DNA of 64,000 nucleotides from assembly GCF_014779665.1 (NCBI RefSeq), contig NZ_JACXYY010000001.1, positions 186,001 to 250,000 of the forward strand. Reading direction: 5' to 3'. The translations under genes were made by a program, and so were the position numbers. Numbering within the stretch: position 1 is the stretch's first letter; each line of letters begins with the position of its first letter. Origin of the DNA: Nocardioides hwasunensis. Lineage in GTDB: Bacteria; Actinomycetota; Actinomycetes; Propionibacteriales; Nocardioidaceae. Below the pieces are notes generated by a model. It ran no database searches and was not told where the DNA came from. It saw nothing but the letters and a program-made list of their open reading frames with translations. Shown piece by piece: positions 40,841 through 49,879 of the stretch.

Positions 40841-41739
40841 ACCGGCGAGGGTACGACGCCCAGCAGCCGCTCACACTCGGCGACCAGGCGGGCCCGCAGC
40901 GGGGCGCCGCGTTCGGCGAACCCGCGCTGCGCCTCGACGTACGCCGCCTTGCCCTCCGCGGTCTCGATCCGGACCGGCTCGAAGCCGAGGTCCGCGAGGT
41001 CGTAGGGCGCGGCCCGCATGTCGAGCTCGCGGATGTCGCGGGCGAGCTCGAAGCAGTCGGCGACCAGGTCGCTCGCGACCATCGGGCTCAGCCGGAACGC
41101 GTGCTTGTAAAGGTCCATGCCGGCGTGCAGGCAGCCCGGCTGCTCGAAGTCGGGGCGGTCGTCGCGTCCGGGCTGGAGGGTGTTGAGCGGCCGAGCGGTC
41201 GGGGTGAAGAACCGGAAGGCGTCGAAGTGCGAGCACCCGATCCGGTGCGACTCGACGACCGCGTCGGTGCCGTCCTGTCCCAGGCGCAGCGGCCAGTCGT
41301 GGCGTGTCCCGTGCTCGGCGGAGCGGTGCACCATCGCCCACTCGTGCAGGCCGAAGCAGGCCAGCTGCGGCGCGCGCCCGGCCGTCGCGGTCAGCAGGAC
41401 GTGGAGCCGGCGCAGGAGGGGGAGCTGGGACTCGACGAAGCCGGCGGACACGGTGACGGCCGCCGGTCGAGCAGCGATCGGACCGAGCGTGTCGAGACCC
41501 AGGCTCGTGTAGCCCTTCAGCCCGGTGTGCTCCTCCGCGCCCGCCAGCGCGACGCCGAAGCCCGGGTGCCAGCGGCGCAGCTGGGCGGGCCGGTGGGAGT
41601 AGTAGGTGAAGAGGAAGTCGTGGACGGGGTGCTTCACCTGCTCGGCCCGGCGCGTGAGGTGCGGTGCGACGAAGGCGTCGATCCGCGCGGCGTGGGCCGC
41701 GGCGCGCGGCCGCCACTGCGACTCCGAGAGCACCTGCAC
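40837..41739 (-). CDS. Conserved actinobacterial protein often labelled 3-methyladenine DNA glycosylase
   Basis: This 300-aa protein starts VQVLSESQWRPRAAAHAARIDAFVAPHLTRRAEQVKHPVHDFLFTYYSHRPAQLRRWHPGFGVAL, a pattern I recall from actinobacterial proteins annotated as 3-methyladenine DNA glycosylases. I see no helix-hairpin-helix motif or catalytic signature of AlkA, Tag or AAG in it, so the label is doubtful. Other notable segments are ACFGLHEWAMVH, GCSHFDAFRFFTP and PGCLHAGMDLYKHAFRLSPM, rich in His, Cys and Asp and suggestive of metal or cofactor binding. GTG 41739 follows a minus-strand -10 box by six bases. It is co-translated with the barstar gene. Confidence 0.7.
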   Translation of the reverse strand: MQVLSESQWRPRAAAHAARIDAFVAPHLTRRAEQVKHPVHDFLFTYYSHRPAQLRRWHPGFGVALAGAEEHTGLKGYTSLGLDTLGPIAARPAAVTVSAGFVESQLPLLRRLHVLLTATAGRAPQLACFGLHEWAMVHRSAEHGTRHDWPLRLGQDGTDAVVESHRIGCSHFDAFRFFTPTARPLNTLQPGRDDRPDFEQPGCLHAGMDLYKHAFRLSPMVASDLVADCFELARDIRELDMRAAPYDLADLGFEPVRIETAEGKAAYVEAQRGFAERGAPLRARLVAECERLLGVVPSPV

Positions 41740-41745
41740 GCGCCC

Positions 41746-41751
41746 ACGGTA
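41746..41751 (-). promoter_or_regulatory. -10 element TACCGT of the 300-aa protein/barstar operon
   Basis: Read on the minus strand, TACCGT ends six bases before the GTG at 41739. Confidence 0.5.
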
Positions 41752-41805
41752 CGGCGACCGCGCGCCCTCGACCGACTCGGCGAGCTCGCACGCCCCTGCG
41801 TTGGA

Positions 41806-41811
41806 TAGCCT
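41806..41811 (+). promoter_or_regulatory. -10 element TAGCCT before the FAH-family gene
   Basis: TAGCCT ends six bases before the ATG at 41818. Confidence 0.55.
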
Positions 41812-41817
41812 CGGCCC

Positions 41818-42630
41818 ATGCGCATCTGCAGGTTCAGCACGGGCGAGGAGCCGCGGTTCGGGGTCGTGACCGGTGAGGTCGACGAGTTCGGCCAGCCCGC
41901 CGACGACTCGGTCGTCGTGGCGCTCGCCGGCGACCCGCTCTACTCGGGGATCAAGCTCCTCGAGGAGGAGCACAGGCTCAGCGACGTACGACTCCTCGCG
42001 CCGATCATCCCCCGGAGCAAGGTCGTCGGCATCGGCAAGAACTACGCCGCCCACGCCGCCGAGATGGGCGGTGAGGTGCCGGCCGAGCCGCTGATGTTCC
42101 TCAAGCCCAACACGACGGTGGTCGGGCCGAACGACCCGATCTTCTACCCGCCGCAGACCAGCGACCTCCACTACGAGGGCGAGCTCGCCGTCGTCATCGG
42201 GCGCATCTGTCGCGACGTGCCCGCCGAGCAGGCCACCGACGTGATCTTCGGCTACACCATCGCCAACGACGTCACCGCCCGCGACCTCCAGCGGTCCGAC
42301 GTGCAGTTCACCCGCGCCAAGGGCTTCGACTCGTTCTGCCCGCTCGGGCCCTGGATCGAGACCGACCTCGACCCTCAGGCCTTCGTCGACGGTCGCGTGG
42401 TGCAGACCCACCTCAACGGCGACGTCGTCCAGGACGGCACGACCGCCGACATGATCTTCGACGTGCCGGCCCTGGTCGCGCACGTCTCGTCGGTGATGAC
42501 GCTGCTGCCCGGCGACGTCATCCTCACCGGCACCCCCGAGGGCGTCGGTCCCATGCAGGTCGGCGACGAGGTCGAGATCTCGATCGCCGGCATCGGCGCG
42601 CTGACCAACCCGGTCGCCCGGCGCAACTGA
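41818..42630 (+). CDS. Fumarylacetoacetate hydrolase-family protein
   Basis: This 270-aa protein has the FAH beta-roll fold. The metal/catalytic motifs are KVVGIGKNYAAHAAEMG, LMFLKPNTTVVGPNDPI, HYEGELAVVIGRICRDV (Glu ligands), GYTIANDVTARDLQ and DVILTGTPEGVGPMQVGD. Members are hydratases, decarboxylases or acylpyruvases; the precise substrate cannot be assigned. It lies 18 bases upstream of gltX, the same pairing as Rv2993c-gltX in Mycobacterium tuberculosis. Confidence 0.92.
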   Translation: MRICRFSTGEEPRFGVVTGEVDEFGQPADDSVVVALAGDPLYSGIKLLEEEHRLSDVRLLAPIIPRSKVVGIGKNYAAHAAEMGGEVPAEPLMFLKPNTTVVGPNDPIFYPPQTSDLHYEGELAVVIGRICRDVPAEQATDVIFGYTIANDVTARDLQRSDVQFTRAKGFDSFCPLGPWIETDLDPQAFVDGRVVQTHLNGDVVQDGTTADMIFDVPALVAHVSSVMTLLPGDVILTGTPEGVGPMQVGDEVEISIAGIGALTNPVARRN

Positions 42631-42648
42631 GAAGCAGGAGCCTGAGAG

Positions 42649-44139
42649 ATGAGCACCCCCGTACGCGTCCGGTTCTGTCCGTCCCCGACCGGCTCCCCGC
42701 ACGTGGGCCTGATCCGGACGGCGCTGTTCAACTACGCCTTCGCCCGGCACCACGGCGGCCAGATCGTCTTCCGGATGGAGGACACCGACCGGGAGCGCAG
42801 CACCCAGGAGTCCTACGACGCGATCCTGGACCTGTGGCGCTGGCTCGGCCTCGACTGGGACGAGGGCATCGAGGTCGGCGGACCGCACGGCCCCTACAGG
42901 CAGAGCGAGCGCGGCGAGATCTACCGCGACGTGCTGGCCCGCCTGCACGAGTCGTCGTACACCTACGACTGCTTCTGCACCAACGACGAGGTCGTCGCGC
43001 GGCGACAGGCCAGCGGCTCGAAGATGCAGGGCTACGACGGCTTCTGCCGTGACCTCACCGACGACCAGCGCGCCGCCTTCGAGGCCGAGGGCCGCAACCC
43101 CGTCGTGCGGTTCCGGATGCCCGACGGCTCGATCACCTGGAACGACCTGGTCCGCGGCGACATCACCTTCGAGAGCGAGAACGTCCCCGACTTCGCGCTG
43201 TCGCGCGCCAACGGCGACCCGCTCTACACCCTAGTCAACCCCGTCGACGACGCGCTGATGGAGATCACCCACGTGCTGCGCGGTGAGGACCTGCTCTCCA
43301 GCACGCCCCGCCAGCTGGCGCTGTTCGCCGCGCTGGTCGAGCTGGGCGTCGCGCGGGAGGTCCCGGCCTACGGTCACCTGCCCTACGTCATGGGGCAGGG
43401 CAACAAGAAGCTGTCCAAGCGCGACCCCGAGGCGCACGCGCTGGCCTATCGCGACCAGGGGTTCGTGCCCGAGGGTCTGCTCAACTACCTCGCGCTGCTG
43501 GGCTGGGCCATCGCGGCGGACCGCGACATCTTCTCCCTCGAGGAGATGGTCGAGAAGTTCGACATCGGTGACGTCAACGCCAACCCCGCGCGCTTCGACC
43601 TCAAGAAGGCCGAGGCGATCAACGTCTCGCAGATGCGGCTGCTGTCGGTGGAGGAGATCACCCACCGGGCGCTGCCGTTCCTCAAGGCCGCGGGCGTCGT
43701 GGGCGACCCGGTCAGCAGCGCCGACGCCCAGCTGCTCGAGCTCGCCATGCCCCTGGTCGCCGAGCGCATCAACAAGCTCACCGAGGCACCGACGATGCTC
43801 GGGTTCCTGTTCGTCGACGAAGCGGACTTCGAGCGACACGACGACCTCGACGACACGGCCAGGAGCGTGGTGAAGACGGCGTACGACGCCCTCGCCGGGC
43901 TGCACGAGTGGTCGACCGCGGCCATCGAGGAGGCGCTGCGCGTGGCGCTGATCGAGGGTCTCGAGCTCAAGCCGCGCGTCGCCTTCGGCCCGGTCCGGAT
44001 CGCGGCGACGGGGCGCAAGGTGAGCCCACCTCTCTTCGAGTCCCTCGAGCTGCTCGGCCGCGACCGGTCGCTCGCGCGCCTCCACGACGCGATGTCCGAC
44101 CCCCGGTCGGACTCGCAGCCCGACTCGCAGTCCGACTGA
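42649..44139 (+). CDS. gltX: Glutamyl-tRNA synthetase
   Basis: This 496-aa class I synthetase charges tRNA-Glu (and, where GatCAB is used, tRNA-Gln) with glutamate. The HIGH-equivalent is [21 protein letters not shown], and the KMSKS loop is [15 protein letters not shown]. The anticodon-binding helical C-terminal domain follows (about 330-480). The tail has a small repeat, [12 protein letters not shown] 42649 has a purine-rich upstream sequence. tRNA-Glu and tRNA-Gln genes lie 1.1 kb downstream. Confidence 0.96.
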   Translation: MSTPVRVRFCPSPTGSPHVGLIRTALFNYAFARHHGGQIVFRMEDTDRERSTQESYDAILDLWRWLGLDWDEGIEVGGPHGPYRQSERGEIYRDVLARLHESSYTYDCFCTNDEVVARRQASGSKMQGYDGFCRDLTDDQRAAFEAEGRNPVVRFRMPDGSITWNDLVRGDITFESENVPDFALSRANGDPLYTLVNPVDDALMEITHVLRGEDLLSSTPRQLALFAALVELGVAREVPAYGHLPYVMGQGNKKLSKRDPEAHALAYRDQGFVPEGLLNYLALLGWAIAADRDIFSLEEMVEKFDIGDVNANPARFDLKKAEAINVSQMRLLSVEEITHRALPFLKAAGVVGDPVSSADAQLLELAMPLVAERINKLTEAPTMLGFLFVDEADFERHDDLDDTARSVVKTAYDALAGLHEWSTAAIEEALRVALIEGLELKPRVAFGPVRIAATGRKVSPPLFESLELLGRDRSLARLHDAMSDPRSDSQPDSQSD

Positions 44140-44143
44140 GGCC

Positions 44144-45148
44144 ATGATCGAGCCCCTCGACCCGAGCTTCCGGCCCCGCTACCACGAGCTCCACCGAGTC
44201 GGACGTCCTGGCTGGTGGCGGTCGCTGGTCGGCGCTGCGGTGCTGCTCGTGCTGGTCTTCGCGCTCGTGCCGCTCGTCGCCGGGGGCATCGCCGTCGCGG
44301 TGCTGGTCGCGACCGGCAGCAGCATGGAGGAGGCCACCGCCGTCCTCGACATCACCGGCGAGGTCTCGCCGACCGGCCTGGCCGTCCTCAACGTCATCCT
44401 GGCCCTGGCGATCCCGGCGAGCTGGCTGGTCATCTGGGCCCTGCACCGGCTCAGGCCCCGGTGGCTCTCGTCGGTGACGCCCCGGCTGCGGTGGCGCTTC
44501 CTGCTGGCCTGCCTGCCGATCTCGGTCGTGGCGCTGCTCGCGAGCCTGCTCGTCGCCGTCGTGGTGCCCACACCCGACGGCGCCGCGGCCTCTGGCTCGA
44601 TCAACGACTTCACCAGCACGACGCGCGACTTCCTGCTCGTCATCGCACTGCTGACGCCGCTGCAGGCCGCGGGGGAGGAGTACGTCTTCCGGGGCTACCT
44701 GACTCAGGCGTTCGGGTCGATGGTCTCGAACCGCCGGGTCTCGCTCATCCTCGCGGTGCTCGTCCCGTCGCTGCTCTTCGCCCTCGCGCACGGTGCCGGC
44801 CAGAGCGTCCCGGTCTTCTTCGACCGCTTCGCGTTCGGGGTGGTCGCGGGCATCCTGGTCATCCGCACGGGCGGGCTCGAGGCCGCGATCGCGATGCACG
44901 TCCTCAACAACTTCTTCGCCTACGGCCTCGCGCTGTCGTTCGGCGACATGACCGAGGCGCTCAACGCGAGCGCGCCCACCAGCTGGTGGATGATCGCCTC
45001 CACGCTCGCCCAGTCGCTGGTCTACCTCGGCCTCGCCAGCTGGGTGGCCAAGGCGATGGGGCTGGTCAACGTCGGGCCTCCGGTCGGAGGGGCGCTCCCG
45101 CCCGCGTCGGGACGCCCCGAATTGATCGGCCAGCCACCCCGCGTGTAA
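44144..45148 (+). CDS. CPBP-family intramembrane metalloprotease
   Basis: This 334-aa multi-pass membrane protein has the CAAX-protease/bacteriocin-processing (Abi) motifs: GEEYVFRGYLTQAF (EExxxR), SLLFALAHGAG and AIAMHVLNNFFAYGLAL (HxxxN). The family cleaves within membranes or processes prenylated and leader peptides; the target is unknown. It starts four bases after gltX and is co-transcribed with it. Confidence 0.9.
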   Translation: MIEPLDPSFRPRYHELHRVGRPGWWRSLVGAAVLLVLVFALVPLVAGGIAVAVLVATGSSMEEATAVLDITGEVSPTGLAVLNVILALAIPASWLVIWALHRLRPRWLSSVTPRLRWRFLLACLPISVVALLASLLVAVVVPTPDGAAASGSINDFTSTTRDFLLVIALLTPLQAAGEEYVFRGYLTQAFGSMVSNRRVSLILAVLVPSLLFALAHGAGQSVPVFFDRFAFGVVAGILVIRTGGLEAAIAMHVLNNFFAYGLALSFGDMTEALNASAPTSWWMIASTLAQSLVYLGLASWVAKAMGLVNVGPPVGGALPPASGRPELIGQPPRV

Positions 45149-45221
45149 CGTTCGGGATCGGTTCTGAGAGGAACCGCATGGTGGTCAAGTCGATCGAGTC
45201 CCGGTCGGTCCGATACCCCCA

Positions 45222-45293
45222 TGGGGTATGGTGTAATTGGCAACACGACTGGTTCTGATCCAGTTATTCTAGGTTCGAGTCCTAGTACCCCAG
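45222..45293 (+). tRNA. tRNA-Gln (CTG anticodon)
   Basis: The 72-nt cloverleaf has acceptor arms TGGGGTA (45222-45228) and TACCCCA (45286-45292) with discriminator G. The anticodon stem is ACTGG/CCAGT around loop TTCTGAT (anticodon CTG), and the T arm contains GGTTCGAGTCC. CCA is not encoded. The seven bases ATACCCC at 45213-45219 just upstream can pair with its 5' acceptor strand. Confidence 0.95.
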
Positions 45294-45380
45294 CGAGTTC
45301 TGGCCCTTTGGGTCGGAATTTGGAGGCACGCTCGATCTCCGGATAGAGTTCCTCCCGCTGCTCGCGAGCAGCACCTGCAA

Positions 45381-45453
45381 GCCCCCGTCGTCTAGCGGCC
45401 TAGGACGTCGCCCTCTCACGGCGGTAACGCCGGTTCAAATCCGGTCGGGGGTA
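45381..45453 (+). tRNA. tRNA-Glu (CTC anticodon)
   Basis: The 73-nt cloverleaf has acceptor arms GCCCCCG (45381-45387) and CGGGGGT (45446-45452) with discriminator A. The anticodon loop is CTCTCAC (anticodon CTC), and the T loop is GGTTCAAATCC. CCA is not encoded. It lies 87 bases after tRNA-Gln and is probably transcribed with it. Confidence 0.96.
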
Positions 45454-45458
45454 CAGCA

Positions 45459-45486
45459 CGAGGCCCGGTCCCAGGACCGGGCCTCG
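45459..45486 (+). terminator. Hairpin terminating the tRNA transcript
   Basis: CGAGGCCCGGTCC (45459-45471) pairs with GGACCGGGCCTCG (45474-45486), a perfect 13-bp stem five bases after tRNA-Glu. A short ATTT lies a few bases beyond. Confidence 0.82.
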
Positions 45487-45554
45487 ACCCATTTCCGGAC
45501 TCGTCGCCGCACCCGGTCCGTGGCCGCTCGGGCTCGGCCCTGACGCCCGTGGGC

Positions 45555-45560
45555 TAGCAT
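45555..45560 (+). promoter_or_regulatory. -10 element TAGCAT before xylB
   Basis: TAGCAT ends eight bases before the ATG at 45569. No ROK operator overlaps this promoter. Confidence 0.5.
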
Positions 45561-45568
45561 CCGCGGCC

Positions 45569-46993
45569 ATGATCGACGGACCCCGGCTGGTCGCCGGCAT
45601 CGACTCGTCCACGCAGTCCTGCAAGGTGGTCGTCCGCGACGCCCGGACCGGCGCGCTCGTGCGCCAGGGCCGGGCGCGCCATCCGGACGGCACCGAGGTC
45701 GATCCCGAGCACTGGTGGACAGCGCTGCAGGAGGCGATCGCCGAGGCCGGGGGCCTGGACGACGTGGCCGCGATCAGCGTCGGAGGGCAGCAGCACGGCA
45801 TGGTCTGCCTCGACGAGGACGGAGCCGTCGTGCGTCCCGCGCTGCTGTGGAACGACACCCGGTCGGCCGGCGCCGCCCGCGACCTGGTGGACGAGCTCGG
45901 CGGCCCCGACGCGGGTGGTCGCGCCTGGGCCGACGCGGTCGGCGTCGTGCCGGTGGCGTCCTTCACGATCACCAAGCTGCGATGGCTCGCCGAGCACGAG
46001 CCCGAGCACGCACGTCGTACGGCGGCGGTGTGCCTGCCGCACGACTGGCTGACCTGGAGGCTCTCCGGCAGCACCGACGTCGCCGACCTCACCACCGACC
46101 GGAGCGACGCCAGCGGTACGGGCTACTGGTCGGCCGCCACGGGCTCCTACCGCCCCGACCTGCTCGAGCGCGCCTTCGGGGCGGTGCCCCACCTGCCTCG
46201 CGTGGTGGCGCCCGGAGCCGTCGCAGCCACTGCGGCGACCGGGGCCGTCCTGGGTGCCGGCGCGGGTGACAACGCGGCAGCGGCGCTGGGCCTGGGTGCG
46301 GGGGAGGGCGACGTCGTGGTCTCGATCGGCACGTCCGGCGTCGTCACCGCGGTGACCGACGTGGCCCCGAGCGATCCGACCGGCTCGGTGGCCGGGTTCG
46401 CCGACGCGACCGGCCTGTACCTGCCGCTGGTGGCCACCCTCAACGGCGCTCGCGTGCTCGATGCGGCGGCTCGGCTCCTCGACGTCGACCACGACACCCT
46501 GTCCGCGCTCGCGCTCGAGGCACCCCGCGGCGCCGGAGGGCTGGTGCTGGTGCCGTACCTCGAAGGTGAGCGCACGCCCAACCGTCCCGACGCGACCGGC
46601 TCCCTGCACGGCCTGACCCTCGCCACCGCCACCCGGCCGGCGCTGGCCCGCGCCGCGATCGAGGGCCTCCTGTGCAGCCTGGCCGACGGGCTCGATGCCG
46701 TCGTCGCGACCGGGGTCGAGCCTGCGCGGGCGCTGCTCGTGGGGGGTGCCGCCGCGTCCGAGGCCGTGCGCACCGTCGCGGCCGAGGTGCTCGGCATCCC
46801 GGTGGACGTGCCGCCGCCGGGGGAGTACGTCGCCGACGGCGCCGCCCGTCAGGCCGCATGGGCGCTGTCCGGAGCCGACGCCCCGCCGGCGTGGGAGCGC
46901 GAGGGCACCTCGCGCCACGTCGCTGAGCCCGACGACACGGTGCGCCGTCGCTACGCCGAGGGCCGTGAGCAGCACCTGGACCGGACCACCTGA
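45569..46993 (+). CDS. xylB: Xylulokinase
   Basis: XylB phosphorylates D-xylulose to xylulose 5-phosphate with ATP in the cytoplasm. The 474-aa FGGY kinase shows [17 protein letters not shown] (phosphate loop), [16 protein letters not shown] (substrate region), [64 protein letters not shown] (second phosphate loop) and [13 protein letters not shown] (adenosine motif). It is first in the sugar locus, transcribed from its own promoter and separated by 106 bases from the ROK gene. The partner isomerase gene xylA lies 6.5 kb downstream. Confidence 0.93.
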   Translation: MIDGPRLVAGIDSSTQSCKVVVRDARTGALVRQGRARHPDGTEVDPEHWWTALQEAIAEAGGLDDVAAISVGGQQHGMVCLDEDGAVVRPALLWNDTRSAGAARDLVDELGGPDAGGRAWADAVGVVPVASFTITKLRWLAEHEPEHARRTAAVCLPHDWLTWRLSGSTDVADLTTDRSDASGTGYWSAATGSYRPDLLERAFGAVPHLPRVVAPGAVAATAATGAVLGAGAGDNAAAALGLGAGEGDVVVSIGTSGVVTAVTDVAPSDPTGSVAGFADATGLYLPLVATLNGARVLDAAARLLDVDHDTLSALALEAPRGAGGLVLVPYLEGERTPNRPDATGSLHGLTLATATRPALARAAIEGLLCSLADGLDAVVATGVEPARALLVGGAAASEAVRTVAAEVLGIPVDVPPPGEYVADGAARQAAWALSGADAPPAWEREGTSRHVAEPDDTVRRRYAEGREQHLDRTT

Positions 46994-47013
46994 GCATTCC
47001 CTGAGAGAACCCC

Positions 47014-47043
47014 TTGACGTGACTGTCGTCACGCACTTAGTTT
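47014..47043 (+). promoter_or_regulatory. Promoter of the ROK regulator/transporter operon
   Basis: TTGACG (47014-47019) and TTAGTT (47038-47043) are spaced by 18 bp. The -10 box lies inside the left arm of the operator, so bound repressor should block it. Confidence 0.65.
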
Positions 47044-47070
47044 GGCGGTCCATCAAACTAAGTGCGTGAC
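47028..47070. promoter_or_regulatory. XylR/ROK operator, 17-bp inverted repeat
   Basis: GTCACGCACTTAGTTTG (47028-47044) is perfectly repeated in inverse orientation at 47054-47070 with nine bases between. Its core TTAGTTTG-N9-CAAACTAA has the same half-sites and spacing as the Bacillus XylR operator. The sequence is conspicuously AT-rich for this genome. Confidence 0.88.
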
Positions 47071-47099
47071 GCAGGTCACACCGAGGCGAGGGGCGGCGG

Positions 47100-48371
47100 A
47101 TGTCGCAGGTGAGGGACGGCTGGTCGACGACCAGCACGGGCGGCTCGGACCAGGGCACGGTCCGTCGCGCGAACCTCTCGCTCCTGCTCCGCAGCCTGCG
47201 TGAGCACGGCGGTCGCTCGCGGGCGCGCCTCGCCGCCGACCTCGGCCTCAACAAGGCGACCGTCTCGAGCCTGGTCAACGAGCTCCTCGAGCGCGGCCTG
47301 GTCCGCGACGGCAACGCCGAGCGCGGCGCCGTCGGCCGGCCGGGCACCATCGTCGAGGTCGAAGGAGCAGGCGCCTACGGCCTCGGTGCCGAGATCAACG
47401 TGCACCACGTGTCGACCCGCGCCGTGGACCTCGCCGGCACCGTCGTCAGCGAGCGGCGCCGGTCGGTCGACACCCGCGGCCTCGAGCCCGACGAGGTCGT
47501 CGACCGGCTCGTCGAGCTGTTCGAGGGGACGATGGCCGACCTCGCCGCCCTCGGCGCGACCCCGGTGTCCGCCGTCGTCGGTGTGGCCGGCCTGGTCGAC
47601 CATGACCGCGGCACCGTCTCGGTCGCCGCCAACCTGGGCTGGCAGGGCGTCGGGCTCGCCAGCCTGCTGCGCGCCAAGCTGCACGACCCCGCCTACCTGC
47701 TCGAGGTGGACAACGAGGCCAACCTCGCCGCCGTCGCCGAGGCCACCCCGGGCGACCCCGACCGCCGCGACATCCTCGTGCTCCACGGCGAGGTGGGCAT
47801 CGGTGGCGGGATCATCGCCGACGGTCGCCCCTACCCCGGATCACGCGGGTATGCGGGCGAGTTCGGCCACATGCTCGTCGACCGCGACGGCAGCCGGTGC
47901 GGCTGCGGACGCACGGGGTGCTGGGAGACCGTCATCGGCCTCAGCCACCTGATCGACCTGGTCGCCGTCGACACCGCCGACGTGCTCCACTCGGCCGACC
48001 TCGACCTCGAGGGCAAGGTCGAGGAGATCACCCGCCGCGCGAGCGCCGGTGACGAGCGGACCCTGACCGCACTGCACGAGGTCGGCCGCTGGGTCGGCAC
48101 CGGTGCGGCGCTGCTGACCAACGTCCTCAACCCCGGCACGATCGTGCTCTCCGGCTATCTCGGCGAGATCGGCGAGTGGATCCAGGCCGACGTCGAGGGC
48201 GAGCTGGCCGCCGGAGTGCTCGCCCCCGAGGCAGGGGGCACCACGATCGCGCGCTCCGCCCTCGGCTTCTCCGCCGCCGTGCACGGAGCCGCTGCCGTCG
48301 CCATCGACCACGTCTACGACGACCCGACCCTGGTCCCCCGGACCGTGCAGACCCTGGAGGCGACGTCATGA
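47100..48371 (+). CDS. xylR: ROK-family transcriptional regulator, XylR-like
   Basis: This 423-aa protein has an N-terminal winged helix (residues about 20-85; RANLSLLLRSLREHGGRSRARLAADLGLNKATVSSLVNELLERGLV) and a ROK sugar-kinase-like domain. The ROK signatures are GVAGLVDHDRGTVSVAANLGWQ, LEVDNEANLAAVAEA, LHGEVGIGGGIIADG and EFGHMLVDRDGSRCGCGRTGCWET (zinc-binding Cys cluster). XylR proteins repress xylose genes until xylose binds. It is preceded by a XylR-type operator overlapping its own promoter and runs directly into the transporter genes. ATG 47100 is used. Confidence 0.9.
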   Translation: MSQVRDGWSTTSTGGSDQGTVRRANLSLLLRSLREHGGRSRARLAADLGLNKATVSSLVNELLERGLVRDGNAERGAVGRPGTIVEVEGAGAYGLGAEINVHHVSTRAVDLAGTVVSERRRSVDTRGLEPDEVVDRLVELFEGTMADLAALGATPVSAVVGVAGLVDHDRGTVSVAANLGWQGVGLASLLRAKLHDPAYLLEVDNEANLAAVAEATPGDPDRRDILVLHGEVGIGGGIIADGRPYPGSRGYAGEFGHMLVDRDGSRCGCGRTGCWETVIGLSHLIDLVAVDTADVLHSADLDLEGKVEEITRRASAGDERTLTALHEVGRWVGTGAALLTNVLNPGTIVLSGYLGEIGEWIQADVEGELAAGVLAPEAGGTTIARSALGFSAAVHGAAAVAIDHVYDDPTLVPRTVQTLEATS

Positions 48372-49879
48372 CCGACGCTCCGCTGCTGACGATGCGCGGC
48401 ATCGTCAAGCGATTCCCCGGCGTGCTGGCGCTCGGCGGCGTCGAGCTCGACGTGCGCGCGGGCGAGGTGCACTGCCTGCTCGGCCAGAACGGCGCCGGCA
48501 AGTCGACGCTGATCAAGATCCTCTCCGCCAGCTACCAGCCCGACGAGGGCGAGATCTTCTGGAACGGCGAGCCCGTCTCGCTGTCCACGCCGCAGGCCGC
48601 GATGGACCTCGGCATCTCGACGATCTACCAGGAGCTCGACCTGGTCCCCGACCTCAGCGTCGCCGAGAACATCTTCCTCGGCCACGAGCTCAGCAGGGGT
48701 GGCTTCAGCCAGCGCAGCACGACGAACCGACGCACGCGTGAGCTCCTCGCCCGGCTCGGCCACCCCGAGATCCCCGCCACCCGTGCCGTCGGCCGGCTCT
48801 CGCCCGCGGCCCAGCAGATCGTCAGCATGGCCCGCGCGCTCTCCCAGGACACCCGGATGCTCGTCCTCGACGAACCCTCGGCCGTCCTCGACCAGGGCGA
48901 GGTCGACAACCTGTTCCGGGTCATCCGCGACCTCACCGCCGAGGGGGTGGCCGTGGTCTACATCTCCCACCGGCTGGAGGAGATCCGCCAGATCGGCGAC
49001 CGGATCACCGTCCTCAAGGACGGCAGCACCGTGGCCACCGGTCTCGCCGTCGACCAGACGCCCACGAGCGAGCTCATCAAGCTGATGACGGGCCGCTCCA
49101 TCGAGTACGTCTTCCCGCCGCGTGGCGGCGTGGTCCCCGTCGACGCCGAGAGGGTCCTCGAGGTCAGCGGCCTCGAGCTGTCGGGCGTCTTCTCCGGTGT
49201 CGACCTCACGGTCCGTGCCGGCGAGATCGTCGGTCTCGCGGGGCTCGTCGGCGCCGGCCGCTCGGAGATCCTCGAGACGCTGTACGGCGCCCGCCGCCCG
49301 TCGGCCGGCACCGTGCGCGTCGCAGGTCGCGAGCTGCGCCGCGGCTCCGTCCCGGCTGCCGTCAAGGCCGGCATCGGCCTGTGCCCGGAGGAGCGGAAGT
49401 CCCAGGGACTGCTGCTCGACCAGGCGATCTACAGCAACATCACCGTGTCCTCGATGAGCCGCTTCAGCCGGCTGGGGCTGCTCGACAGCCGCGCCGAGCG
49501 CAGGCGCTCGACCGAGCTCACGGAGTCCCTCGACGTCCGCCCGGCCGGGGTCGATCGCCTCGTGCGCCTCCTGTCGGGCGGCAACCAGCAGAAGGTCGTC
49601 CTCGCCCGGTGGCTGTTGCGCGAGTGCCGCGTGCTGCTGCTCGACGAGCCCACCCGGGGGGTGGACGTCGGCGCACGCGCCGAGATCTACGCCCTCGTCC
49701 GCTCGCTGGCCGACTCCGGCGTCGCCGTGGTCGTGGTGTCCAGCGAGGTCGAGGAGGTGCTCGGGCTCGCGGACCGGGTCCTCGTGGTCCGCGAGGGCCG
49801 TGTCGTGCACGAAGGTCCCGCGACCGAGATCGACGAGTCGCGCGTCCTGGACCTTGTCATGGAAGGAAGCGCCGCATGA
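48368..49879 (+). CDS. Sugar ABC transporter ATP-binding protein (RbsA/XylG class)
   Basis: This 503-aa duplicated ATPase energises pentose uptake. The first domain (1-245) has Walker A LLGQNGAGKSTLIKIL, the variant signature LSPAAQQIV and Walker B LVLDEPSAVLD. The second (255-503) has the usual degenerate Walker A GLVGAGRSEILE, a consensus signature LSGGNQQKVVLARWLL and Walker B LLLDEPTRGVDVG. This asymmetric pattern is normal for the family. ATG 48368 overlaps the ROK stop and its own stop overlaps the permease start, so all three are coupled. Confidence 0.94.
   Translation: MTDAPLLTMRGIVKRFPGVLALGGVELDVRAGEVHCLLGQNGAGKSTLIKILSASYQPDEGEIFWNGEPVSLSTPQAAMDLGISTIYQELDLVPDLSVAENIFLGHELSRGGFSQRSTTNRRTRELLARLGHPEIPATRAVGRLSPAAQQIVSMARALSQDTRMLVLDEPSAVLDQGEVDNLFRVIRDLTAEGVAVVYISHRLEEIRQIGDRITVLKDGSTVATGLAVDQTPTSELIKLMTGRSIEYVFPPRGGVVPVDAERVLEVSGLELSGVFSGVDLTVRAGEIVGLAGLVGAGRSEILETLYGARRPSAGTVRVAGRELRRGSVPAAVKAGIGLCPEERKSQGLLLDQAIYSNITVSSMSRFSRLGLLDSRAERRRSTELTESLDVRPAGVDRLVRLLSGGNQQKVVLARWLLRECRVLLLDEPTRGVDVGARAEIYALVRSLADSGVAVVVVSSEVEEVLGLADRVLVVREGRVVHEGPATEIDESRVLDLVMEGSAA

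Noticed and set aside
40841..40856. TACCCT as a leaderless promoter of the barstar gene
   Set aside because: It lies inside the last codons of the upstream gene, and the GTGA overlap already explains translation by coupling.
45222..45453. tRNA pair as an integration site of a genomic island (xylose locus to the right)
   Set aside because: No integrase, no direct repeat of a tRNA 3' end was seen, and codon use of the locus matches its surroundings.
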